Assembly (NCBI RefSeq): GCF_008629675.1
Contig: NZ_VWOX01000012.1
Coordinates: 124,001-188,000, forward strand
DNA from: Roseiconus nitratireducens
GTDB lineage: Bacteria > Planctomycetota > Planctomycetia > Pirellulales > Pirellulaceae
Direction: 5' to 3'
Length of the DNA stretch: 64,000 nt
The notes beneath the pieces are model-generated. The model was not told the DNA's origin. It saw nothing but the letters and a program-made list of their open reading frames with translations, and did no database searches. Both the position numbers and the translations under genes were made by a program. Of this stretch, positions 33,914-41,904 are shown piece after piece. Position 1 is the first letter of the stretch. Every line of letters starts with the position of its first letter.

Positions 33914-35211
33914 ACGATGATTACGATCAAGCCAGCGAAGTGGCAGATGAAAGAGTCGTTCACGGCTTGTTGCTCAGCCTGGCGGTCGACAGTGAGGAAG
34001 CAAATAATCGCCGGATTGAGCGTTTGCTGCTGCGTTTACAACAGGACGCGTCCAGAGGTACCAGTCCGTCGTTGCCCGGGACACCGTTGGTACAAGGCCG
34101 GAGCAACCTGAAGTGGCTCGCGGTGACCGGCGTGATGGCCGCAAGCCTAGTGCTGGGAATGTCTCTCTGGCGGCGCCCACCTGCCAAACAAGGCGCCGAG
34201 GCGCGCCTTCTCGTTCATGGTGCCGGAGTCCAGCTTTTTGGAGTCGGCGGCGACTTGTTGTCGTTCCCAATCCCGGGGCAAACGGCCGATCTGATTTCGG
34301 GCCAAACGATCCAGACTCCACGGACAATCGACTCGGCTGAAATTGTTTATGAAGATGGAACGAAAGTCGAATTGTCGGGCGACACCACTGTAACTCTCGC
34401 GCGAACGAAACACGGGGCCAAAGGAATCTACGTTGTATCCGGACTCATTCAGGCAGACGTATCACCACAGCCACCAGATTTGCCATTGCTGATCCGAACC
34501 TCAACCGCGACGTTGGAAGTGCTTGGCACGTCACTGGGTGTGGACGTCGACGATTCTTCAACGCAGTTGGAAGTCGCCAGCGGATTAGTGTCGATGACGC
34601 GTCGGTCGGATGGCGAGCGGATCGAGGTCGCAGCCGGCCAACTGGCAACCGTCACGGAAGCCTCGGGGATTCCCTTCAATTCAAAAACGTTTCCTTCGTT
34701 GCCGTATGCATGGTCGGTGGACTTCGAAGAGGGGTTGCCGTCCGGGTGGTGGGCAGGACAGCGGATTGAAACCGAAACGGGATGGGCCGTGCTGGCTGCG
34801 GGTGACGGACACGGTAGGGAGAACAATATCGCCGTGACAACGCAAAACGCATGGCGGGAAGGCCAGCATGGTCTGTTCAACTTGTCCGATGACTCGGTAC
34901 TCCACGTTCGTTTTCGGCAACAACGCGTTGCCCCACTGCGACTGATGCTGGTTACGCGAGCCTATCCGCCGGGAAACGGTCGACGGGGAGTGAATTTGTA
35001 CTACGAGGATTCTTCCTGGAATGCTCACCTTGCTTCGAAAACGTGGCACACGATCTCCGTTCCGCTCTCAGAGACTTCTTACTTCGGTAAGCGAGGCAAC
35101 TTTGAAAATGGCAAACAGAAGCTCGAAGGTCTGGCGGCTTTCACGGTGCAGTTCACTTCGATGAACCAGGAAATCGGTTTAACCGTCGATCGGATTTGGG
35201 TCACGCGATGA
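33910..35211 (+). CDS. FecR-like membrane protein, probable regulator of the ECF sigma factor
   Basis: This 433-residue protein has a cytoplasmic N-terminus of about 65 residues and one membrane helix (LAVTGVMAASLVLGMSLW). A FecR domain outside follows, with the typical segments EIVYEDGTKVELSGDTTVTLA, GIYVVSGLIQADVSPQP and TATLEVLGTSLGVDV...ASGLVSMTRRSDGERIEVAAGQ. The last 150 residues (from YAWSVDFEEGLPSGWWAGQ) look like a beta-sandwich and may bind a ligand. It overlaps the sigma-factor gene by four bases and the next small ORF by four bases. Role as anti-sigma or signal transducer is inferred from position and fold. Confidence 0.85.
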   Translation: MNDDYDQASEVADERVVHGLLLSLAVDSEEANNRRIERLLLRLQQDASRGTSPSLPGTPLVQGRSNLKWLAVTGVMAASLVLGMSLWRRPPAKQGAEARLLVHGAGVQLFGVGGDLLSFPIPGQTADLISGQTIQTPRTIDSAEIVYEDGTKVELSGDTTVTLARTKHGAKGIYVVSGLIQADVSPQPPDLPLLIRTSTATLEVLGTSLGVDVDDSSTQLEVASGLVSMTRRSDGERIEVAAGQLATVTEASGIPFNSKTFPSLPYAWSVDFEEGLPSGWWAGQRIETETGWAVLAAGDGHGRENNIAVTTQNAWREGQHGLFNLSDDSVLHVRFRQQRVAPLRLMLVTRAYPPGNGRRGVNLYYEDSSWNAHLASKTWHTISVPLSETSYFGKRGNFENGKQKLEGLAAFTVQFTSMNQEIGLTVDRIWVTR

Positions 35212-35462
35212 GACTTCAAGATCGAACAGTGGCTTGCTGGCCCATCCCATGGACATCAGTATTGAACATGACTTCAGCAAATCCGACAGCCGTAGATCCA
35301 GGCGGAGCCAACATTGCAAAGGATACCTACCAGTCTCGCGCAGGGCACCGCACCCAATTTCTCGCAGGATACCCCGCGCCATCCTGGGCAACGTGGCAAG
35401 TTGGTAACGAGCAGACGGAAATGGGAATCAATCGCGTTGTCGCCGGGAGGATCGAAGAATGA
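35208..35462 (+). CDS. Small 84-residue hypothetical protein, overlapping both neighbours
   Basis: The open frame begins with ATG in the ATGA that ends the FecR-like gene, and ends with TGA in the ATGA that starts the cytochrome gene. Double translational coupling is the main support. The product (MRLQDRTVACWPIPWTS at the start, VVAGRIEE at the end) has no signal, no membrane helix and no recognised motif. It may be a genuine small protein, or a coupling relay that only carries ribosomes from one gene to the next. Confidence 0.5.
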   Translation: MRLQDRTVACWPIPWTSVLNMTSANPTAVDPGGANIAKDTYQSRAGHRTQFLAGYPAPSWATWQVGNEQTEMGINRVVAGRIEE

Positions 35463-38400
35463 GTTTTGGAAAGCGCGTGCAACGTTGCCCGTTTCCAACT
35501 GGGGTGATCGTTTACCTGCTCACCACCCTCTCGGCACCGCAAGTGATGGCCGAAGATCAGCTCGTCTCGTTATTGTCGCATCACTGCTTCGATTGCCATG
35601 ACGGCAGTACAACTGAAGGGGAGTTGAACCTTGCGTCAATGGTTGAGGTGGATGGCGAATCGCAAGCAAGAATTTACCAACGTGTTGCCGAGCGAGTTGC
35701 CGCCGGCGAAATGCCCCCCGACGATGCGAGTAGCCTCTCAGACGAAGAGCGCCGTTCGATCCTTCGTCACGTCGACAAGCGACTCAGTGATTTGGCCGAT
35801 GCATTGCGCGACGATCCGGGACGTGTCGAGTTGACCCGACTGACTCCCTACGAGTATCGCAACATCATGCGTGACATCAGTGGTGGAGTGTTCGTCGGTG
35901 CTGGGCGATTCCTGCCCAACGAAGGCGGTGCCGGTGAAGGATTCGCCAACGTCGGCGCTGCTCAATCGATGACGCTGGCACAGTACGAGAAGTATGTCGA
36001 TGCGGCGCGGAACACACTTGCGCACGTCCGCTTTTATCCGCTCGCCAACAACAACGAAGCCGCTGATTCGGCTTGGACGACCTATCCGCGTTCCGCCTCT
36101 GACGAGCCAGTCGACGCGCGTCAAGAAGTCGCTGACGAGATCATCCAGTGGCACGTTGCTCAACAACAAAAGTGGAATGAAGAACATCGTCGAGATCTCG
36201 AACGGCAACTAGGTTTTGCCCATCCCGCCTATCTTGAATCGTCATGGCGATACCAAGTTCGGGAAAGCAGAGAGCAGATACTATCGGAATTCGCGTGGGT
36301 GCCGGTTGATGCAACAGACGTGGACGGAGAGCGAATAGAACTGTCGCCGGTGGCGCTAGAAAAGTGGTTCAAGATTCTCATCGGCGATGTCTCCAATTCC
36401 GTCCACCGTGACTGGGCAAGCGCCTGGCAACAACTCCCCCAAGATCCGGCCGTCCCCCTGGCCGACGTTCGCACTCGCTGTGTCGAGATAGTTTCCGGCA
36501 ATGACAACGTGGTCGTCGAAACCGAAGACTACGCACCGGCTTACGAAATCAGCTTTCACGAAGCCAAAAATGAGGTTCTGCAGGCGGCGGAGGAGAAAGG
36601 ACATTGGCCATTCCGAATCGATATTGGCGACGCGGAAGAGTTGTTCCTGATCGTGACGGATGCCGGTGATGGAGGCCGAGGAGAATACGCGGTTTGGCGA
36701 CGGGGACGATTTATCTTCCGCGACGGAACTTCCAGACAGTGGCAGGATGTCGTGACGATCGTGGGAGCGAACAGCGGCAGGGAATACCCGTTTGGCTTTG
36801 ATGGCGAGAAGACTAAGTCGCTCCGCGACGATGAATTGGGGGCGAAGCCGCCGGGAGCTCTCAAGTTTCAAGTCCCGGAAGACGCGATTGTTTTTGAAGT
36901 CGACCTGACCCTCGATCGAGCAAGAACCGAAACCGCCAGCATCCAGGCCTTGGTATTGAAGCAGAAGCCGAAGTCGCAAAGCTATGTTCCGGGGCGTTTC
37001 GTTTTTGGCGGTAAGAAACGTCCCGTCACCGCAGCGGCCAGGCTCAAGAAAGAGCAGGAGCGGGCGCTACGAAAACGCAACATCGCGGAAGCGAACAAGA
37101 CCAAGATCGGTCTGAACGCCGAACGCAACGTGTTCGCCGCTTGGCAGCGAACTTCGCTGGAAGCAATTGGCGGCCCTTGGCCCGAGCAGGAAGCGGACAA
37201 GTTCGAAGCCGACTTCCCCTATCATTTCACTGTTCACGAAGTCGTGCGTAATGCGACGCGGGACGACCTGGCCGAACTGAATCATTTTCAAAATCGACTC
37301 GAAGCGCTGGCAAGGTCACACCCGTCGACTGGCCCCGCGGTGAGCAACGCGGAAGAGCAGCTCGTTCGTCGCACGATCAAACAATTCGCCGAATCGTTAT
37401 GGCGTCGTCAGATCGGCGACCAGGATACCGAACGTTTGATCAAGCTGTATCGGGAGAGCCGTGCGAACGGATTCAGTTTTGATAGCAGCATCAAATCATC
37501 CCTGATGGCCGTGATGATCTCGCCCGATTTTCTGCTTCGCGGACTGTCCCGTTCTGGTGGCGATACGAAAGGCAACGAACTCTCCAGTGTTGCGGATTCA
37601 AACGGCCATCCGTGTCGCCCACTGTCCACCGAAGCCTTGGCCACTCGGTTGTCTTTTTTCCTGTGGGCCAGCATTCCTGATCAAGAGCTGCGGGAACTGG
37701 CCGCAACGGACCGACTGCGTGATCCCGACGTCCTAGTCCAGCAAGCACGTCGCATGCTGAAGGATCCGCGAGCAAAATCTCTCGCAACCGATTTTGCCGG
37801 ACAACTCTGGGGCTTTTCGGACTTCGTGACCTTCGTGAATCCGGATGCGGAGCGATTCAAAGAGTTTGACGAGCATTTACGGGCATCGATGCAAGCGGAA
37901 GTTGAGCTTTTTCTGGCAGATGTTTTTCAAGGCAATCGACCGCTCACCAATCTATTGGTGTCGGATGATTCGATTCTTGATGAGCGATTGGCCAAGCATT
38001 ACAACTTGGAAGCGCAATATGAATCCGCGGACGAGTCAGCTGGGGCAGTCGAACGTCGCGGATTGTCTTCCGAGCCATCTTCGCATCGCGTCGTGAAGCT
38101 AACGGCCGAACGTGGCGGATTGGCCACGATGGGACTGTTCTTGACGAAGACATCTTTGCCGCTGCGCACCAGTCCGGTGCAGCGTGGTGTTTGGGTGATG
38201 GAAAGTCTGCTTGGTCGCCATTTGCCAAATCCTCCCGCAAACGTTCCGCCGCTCTCAGAGGACGACACCAACACGGCTGGCGAGAGCATCTTACTGCAGC
38301 TGGAGCGTCACCGAGCCGATCGTTCCTGTGCGAGTTGCCACGACAAGATCGATCCACTGGGAATCAGCCTGGAAGGTTTCGATGCCATCGGCCGAACGCG

Positions 38401-38692
38401 TCAGATTGAGCGAGAGGGTCGCCCGCTTTCGACCGTTGCGACGACTCACGACGGATTTGAACTGCGCGGCGCTGCCGGTCTCAAGGAATACCTCATTCAG
38501 AACACTGACGAATTTGTCGATCACTTCAACCGCAAACTGCTTGGCTACGCGCTTGGCCGGGCGGTATCGATCGGTGACCACTTTTTGTTGAACCAAATGA
38601 AGCAAAACCTTATCGAGCAGCATTACCGATTCAGTTCTCTGGTGGAAACGATCGTTCTCAGCCCTCAATTTCGCACGAAACGAGAATACTAA
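35459..38692 (+). CDS. Planctomycete DUF1592/DUF1588/DUF1585-type haem-c protein
   Basis: This 1077-residue exported protein has a signal peptide (VIVYLLTTLSAPQVMA). A first haem-c site HCFDCH lies at about residue 42, followed by AGEMPPDDA. The DUF1587-like region RLTPYEYRNIMRDI follows. A middle insertion (FLIVTDAGDGGRGEYAVWRRGRFIF) looks beta-rich. DUF1595/1592-like segments (LATRLSFFLWASIPDQELRELA) and DUF1588 (TSPVQRGVWVMESLLG) come next. A second haem-c site CASCHDKIDPLG lies about 110 residues before the end, then DUF1585. Such proteins are abundant in planctomycetes and have no established reaction. It overlaps the 84-aa ORF by four bases and the DUF1552 gene by one base. Confidence 0.9.
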   Translation: MSFGKRVQRCPFPTGVIVYLLTTLSAPQVMAEDQLVSLLSHHCFDCHDGSTTEGELNLASMVEVDGESQARIYQRVAERVAAGEMPPDDASSLSDEERRSILRHVDKRLSDLADALRDDPGRVELTRLTPYEYRNIMRDISGGVFVGAGRFLPNEGGAGEGFANVGAAQSMTLAQYEKYVDAARNTLAHVRFYPLANNNEAADSAWTTYPRSASDEPVDARQEVADEIIQWHVAQQQKWNEEHRRDLERQLGFAHPAYLESSWRYQVRESREQILSEFAWVPVDATDVDGERIELSPVALEKWFKILIGDVSNSVHRDWASAWQQLPQDPAVPLADVRTRCVEIVSGNDNVVVETEDYAPAYEISFHEAKNEVLQAAEEKGHWPFRIDIGDAEELFLIVTDAGDGGRGEYAVWRRGRFIFRDGTSRQWQDVVTIVGANSGREYPFGFDGEKTKSLRDDELGAKPPGALKFQVPEDAIVFEVDLTLDRARTETASIQALVLKQKPKSQSYVPGRFVFGGKKRPVTAAARLKKEQERALRKRNIAEANKTKIGLNAERNVFAAWQRTSLEAIGGPWPEQEADKFEADFPYHFTVHEVVRNATRDDLAELNHFQNRLEALARSHPSTGPAVSNAEEQLVRRTIKQFAESLWRRQIGDQDTERLIKLYRESRANGFSFDSSIKSSLMAVMISPDFLLRGLSRSGGDTKGNELSSVADSNGHPCRPLSTEALATRLSFFLWASIPDQELRELAATDRLRDPDVLVQQARRMLKDPRAKSLATDFAGQLWGFSDFVTFVNPDAERFKEFDEHLRASMQAEVELFLADVFQGNRPLTNLLVSDDSILDERLAKHYNLEAQYESADESAGAVERRGLSSEPSSHRVVKLTAERGGLATMGLFLTKTSLPLRTSPVQRGVWVMESLLGRHLPNPPANVPPLSEDDTNTAGESILLQLERHRADRSCASCHDKIDPLGISLEGFDAIGRTRQIEREGRPLSTVATTHDGFELRGAAGLKEYLIQNTDEFVDHFNRKLLGYALGRAVSIGDHFLLNQMKQNLIEQHYRFSSLVETIVLSPQFRTKREY

Positions 38693-40053
38693 TGCCACAA
38701 TCCAGTCGTCGAAAATTCAAACGACGAACCGTCCTGGCCGGGATCGGGGCATCGTTGACTCTACCTTGGATGGAATCGCTAGGCAGGCCTGCCGGAGCCA
38801 CCGAGGCAACGGCAGCTCCTGTGCGGTTTGGAACCTTGGTCTTTGCCAATGGCGTGAACCCGTACGAATGGTGGGCGAAGGGCGAGGGCGATCAGTTGCA
38901 GCTTTCCCGAACGCTCCGACCACTGCAGCCGTTTAGACGCGACATCACGGTGCTGAATGAATTGCACGTGTTCAACAACACCAGCGGTCCGCACTGGCCG
39001 CTGTTCAGCAATATGCTCAGCGGCGCTCAGTTCAAACCGACGCTGCTGCCCCGGGGAGCCGAGTCGATCGACCAGGTGATCGCTCGGCATACTGGAAAGC
39101 TGACACCTGTGCCCAGTTTGGTGCTGGCGGTCGAGCCGGCCGAAAGCGGTCTGCGTGGCGGAGTGCCAAGTGTCTATTACGGTACGATGTCATGGAGTTC
39201 GCCGAACACCCCGATCCCGCCGGAAGTCTACCCGCGAGCGGTGTTCGACCGGCTGTTTGATACCAGCGGCTTGCTGCGTCAGCACAGCGTCCTTGATGCC
39301 GTGCTCGAGCAGACGAAGACGGTCGATCGAAATCTCAGTGCCCGCGACCATCGCAAGCTGGAAGAGTTTCAGAACAGCGTTCGGGAGCTCGAACTCCGGA
39401 TCGAACGGGCGACGTCGGAGAATCGCCTCGAGGGGTGGCGACCTTCATTGTCGGAGCCCAACATGGATCGTCCACCTGAAACGCTTCCTCAGGATGTCCG
39501 TGAACACATGAAGATGATGCTCGACCTGTTACTTCTCGCTTGGCAGATGGACAAGACGCGGGTGGCAACCTTGATCTTCAATCGAGACGTTTCCCACATG
39601 AAATTTGGCTTCCTTGACGGTGTGCTCAACGACCAATTGCACGGCATCTCGCATCACAAGGACGACAAAGAGAAGCTCGCTTCGTACCAGCGAATCAACC
39701 AGTTCCATGTCGAACAGTTCGCTTACTTGCTGTCAAAAATGAGTCAAATAGACGAAGGGAACGGAACGACGATGCTGGACAATGTAATACTTCTTTTCGG
39801 TAGCAACATGTTCAATGGCGATAGCCACGATGGACGCAACTTGCCGTTGGTGCTGGCCGGACACGGGGGCGTCGGGTTGCCCGGGGGACGCGCGATTGAC
39901 TTCAGCAGCAAGCCGGAAGAGCAGCAGCGGGCTTGCAATCTGTATCTTTCGATTGCTCAGCTGATGGGAGTCAGCTTACCCAGCTTCGGCGACAGCGTCG
40001 GTCCTCTCGACGAATTGATTTGGCGTTCTCGCCGTCGCGGTGCGTTGGAGTAA
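38692..40053 (+). CDS. Tat-exported DUF1552 protein
   Basis: This 453-residue protein has a twin-arginine signal (RRTVLAGIGASLTLPWMESLG). The DUF1552 fold follows, related to the alkaline-phosphatase/DUF1501 superfamily: NGVNPYEWW, LNELHVFNNTSGPHWPLFSNMLSG and DNVILLFGSNMFNGDSHDGRNLPLVLAGHGG. DUF1552 proteins are almost always encoded next to DUF1592 cytochromes, as here (1-base overlap), so the two likely act together outside the cytoplasmic membrane. The reaction is unknown. This is the last gene of the ECF-led operon; only 35 bases separate its stop from the end of the convergent GntR gene. Confidence 0.88.
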   Translation: MPQSSRRKFKRRTVLAGIGASLTLPWMESLGRPAGATEATAAPVRFGTLVFANGVNPYEWWAKGEGDQLQLSRTLRPLQPFRRDITVLNELHVFNNTSGPHWPLFSNMLSGAQFKPTLLPRGAESIDQVIARHTGKLTPVPSLVLAVEPAESGLRGGVPSVYYGTMSWSSPNTPIPPEVYPRAVFDRLFDTSGLLRQHSVLDAVLEQTKTVDRNLSARDHRKLEEFQNSVRELELRIERATSENRLEGWRPSLSEPNMDRPPETLPQDVREHMKMMLDLLLLAWQMDKTRVATLIFNRDVSHMKFGFLDGVLNDQLHGISHHKDDKEKLASYQRINQFHVEQFAYLLSKMSQIDEGNGTTMLDNVILLFGSNMFNGDSHDGRNLPLVLAGHGGVGLPGGRAIDFSSKPEEQQRACNLYLSIAQLMGVSLPSFGDSVGPLDELIWRSRRRGALE

Positions 40054-40088
40054 GCGACAGGAAAAGTGGCACGCCGCGATGTTGGCCA

Positions 40089-40748
40089 TTACGCCAGATG
40101 TTTGACGAAGAATCGTTGCCATTCGGCGATGTGATCATTCATCGCTTTGCGCGCCGCCAATTCGTCACGTTTCTTTAACGCCTTTAAGATTAACGCGTGC
40201 TCGTCGTAAGCCTGTTCCAAAACACTCGGGTCATCGTGGGTTCGGTTGAAAACACGGTGGAGCAAACGGTAACGCTGAATGTCGGATTCTAAACGCGAGC
40301 TGCCGCAGGCGGCGGCGATGGCCGTATGAAATTGATCGTCGAATTCGACCCACCGACGAAGAATCGCCGGTTTTCCCTTCGCGGACTTAAACTTCTTCGC
40401 TGCATCATCAAGTTGGGCCAGAGTCAACTTGTCGATTCGAGACGCCGCCTTCGCCGCTGCTTCGCTCTCAAGAATTCGTCTCATTTCGTACACGTCGAAG
40501 ATGTCGTCGGTACTGAAAGCGGCGACGACCGGTCTGCGATTTCGCTCTTGGATGACCAATCCATCTTTGACCAGTTGCCCGACTGCTTCGTGGATCGGCG
40601 TTCGGCTCACATCGAGCCGGCGAGACAGCTCCGATTCGCTCACGGCTTGGCCCGATTCTAGCTCTCCGCTGACGATCATCTGAATCAGCTGTTCGTAAAC
40701 CGACTCACTCAAACGCTTTTCGTTGATCGCTGGCTGAGCTGTTGGCAC
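40089..40748 (-). CDS. GntR-family regulator, FCD (FadR) subfamily
   Basis: This 219-residue repressor-type protein has an N-terminal winged helix (LSESVYEQLIQMIVSGELESGQAVSESELSRRLDVSRTPIHEAVGQLVKDGLV). An all-helical FCD ligand-binding domain follows (DIFDVYEMRRILESEAAAKAA, FDDQFHTAIAAACGS, and HDDPSVLEQAYDEHALILKALKKRD). His and Asp residues in this domain usually bind metal and a carboxylic acid. Start is GTG at 40748. It is divergent from pdxA2; such regulators commonly control sugar-acid operons, so a tetronate or its phosphate is the likely effector (inferred). Confidence 0.9.
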   Translation of the reverse strand: MPTAQPAINEKRLSESVYEQLIQMIVSGELESGQAVSESELSRRLDVSRTPIHEAVGQLVKDGLVIQERNRRPVVAAFSTDDIFDVYEMRRILESEAAAKAASRIDKLTLAQLDDAAKKFKSAKGKPAILRRWVEFDDQFHTAIAAACGSSRLESDIQRYRLLHRVFNRTHDDPSVLEQAYDEHALILKALKKRDELAARKAMNDHIAEWQRFFVKHLA

Positions 40749-40872
40749 GCGGTTGAGGTCCTCGGAGCGGAATGGAAGACGTCAGCGTAGATGAAAGCTG
40801 CCGAAATTGACAGTGGAACACCGACCGGCTACACTGCATGCAGTTTTGCTCGATGGCATGCAGTCTAGCCTC
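40749..40872. promoter_or_regulatory. Divergent GntR/pdxA2 control region with repeated GCATGCAGT boxes
   Basis: This 124-base gap contains GCATGCAGT at 40836-40844 and again at 40856-40864, exactly 20 bases apart, close to two helical turns. The first copy is part of the palindrome CTGCATGCAG (40834-40843). The spacing and location just upstream of the pdxA2 start make it a candidate operator for the GntR protein. The second copy ends nine bases before the chosen start codon, so binding could block initiation. Confidence 0.45.
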
Positions 40873-41904
40873 ATGAATACCTCCCCCCTCATCGCCGTGA
40901 CCGCCGGAGACCCCGGAGGAATCGGACCCGAAGTCTGCCTGAAGGCAGCGCAGAACGGGCTGCGTGGCAATGCGCGGCTCATTCTGTTCGGTGACGCGGG
41001 GATCTTTGAGCGAGTTGCTCGTCAGCTGGATTTGCCGATGCCGCCAGTCGCGGTCTCGCTGGAACAAGCGATCGGCCACGTTTCTCGTCGACCCGAAACT
41101 GCCGTGGTCTACGACCTGCAAGCGGTAAGTCCTGAGCTTGTATCTCCGGGGAAGGTCTCGGCTCTCACAGGAAAAGCATCTCACAGCTACATCACGGCGT
41201 CGATCGATGCTGCTTTAGATGGCAAAGTTGATGCCGTCGCAACGGGACCGATTCACAAGGAAGCGTTAAGGCTAGCCGGTGTCGATTTCCCGGGGCACAC
41301 GGAGATCTTTGCAGCCCGGACCAAATCGGACCGAGCGTGCATGATGCTGACGAGCGGTGAACTGACTTGCTCGTTTGTCACGACACATGTTGGATATCGC
41401 GATGTGCCGTCGTTGCTGAGCGTCGATCGAATCGTTGATGTGATCGAGTTGAGTCATGAAGCGATGTTACGAGTGCGTGGTCAACAACCGCGACTCGCAA
41501 TCTGTGGTCTGAATCCACATGCGGGCGAGAACGGATTGTTTGGCGGGGGCGAAGAGGAAGAGTTCATTCTTCCCGCGATTGAGACTGCTCAGCGTCGTGG
41601 AATCGAAATTACCGGGCCTTTGCCCCCTGACACAGCATTCCTGCCGGCCCGCCGCCGAGAGACGGATTGTGTGGTCTGCATGTACCATGACCAGGGACAC
41701 ATTCCGCTGAAGACGCTGGCATTTGACGTCGCCGTCAATACAACACTTGGCTTACCCATCATCCGTACGTCGGTCGACCACGGCACGGCACTCGACATCG
41801 CCTGGCAGGGAGTTGCTGATTCGCAAAGCATGGTCGAAGCGATTCGATTGGCGACGAAACTGGCATCGGGGCGAATACAGCAGGTGCAGGAGGTAAGTGG
41901 ATGA
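40873..41904 (+). CDS. pdxA2: PdxA2-type dehydrogenase (tetronate 4-phosphate / 4-hydroxythreonine-4-phosphate)
   Basis: This 343-residue protein belongs to the PdxA family: IAVTAGDPGGIGPEVCLKAA at the N-terminus, then ATGPIHKEALRLAGVDFPGHTEI and the metal-site and nucleotide region CGLNPHAGENGLFG...EEEF. The C-terminal MYHDQGHIPLKTLAF...TSVDHGTALDIAW is also conserved. Next to a DUF1537 kinase and an FCD-type GntR gene, it more likely oxidises and decarboxylates D-threonate or D-erythronate 4-phosphate to dihydroxyacetone phosphate (the PdxA2 role) than makes vitamin B6. Start ATG 40873; the frame extends upstream over the operator. It overlaps the kinase gene by ATGA. Confidence 0.87.
   Translation: MNTSPLIAVTAGDPGGIGPEVCLKAAQNGLRGNARLILFGDAGIFERVARQLDLPMPPVAVSLEQAIGHVSRRPETAVVYDLQAVSPELVSPGKVSALTGKASHSYITASIDAALDGKVDAVATGPIHKEALRLAGVDFPGHTEIFAARTKSDRACMMLTSGELTCSFVTTHVGYRDVPSLLSVDRIVDVIELSHEAMLRVRGQQPRLAICGLNPHAGENGLFGGGEEEEFILPAIETAQRRGIEITGPLPPDTAFLPARRRETDCVVCMYHDQGHIPLKTLAFDVAVNTTLGLPIIRTSVDHGTALDIAWQGVADSQSMVEAIRLATKLASGRIQQVQEVSG

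Noticed and set aside
40807..40872. N-terminal extension of pdxA2
   Set aside because: It would cover the repeated GCATGCAGT boxes and has no match to the PdxA N-terminus.
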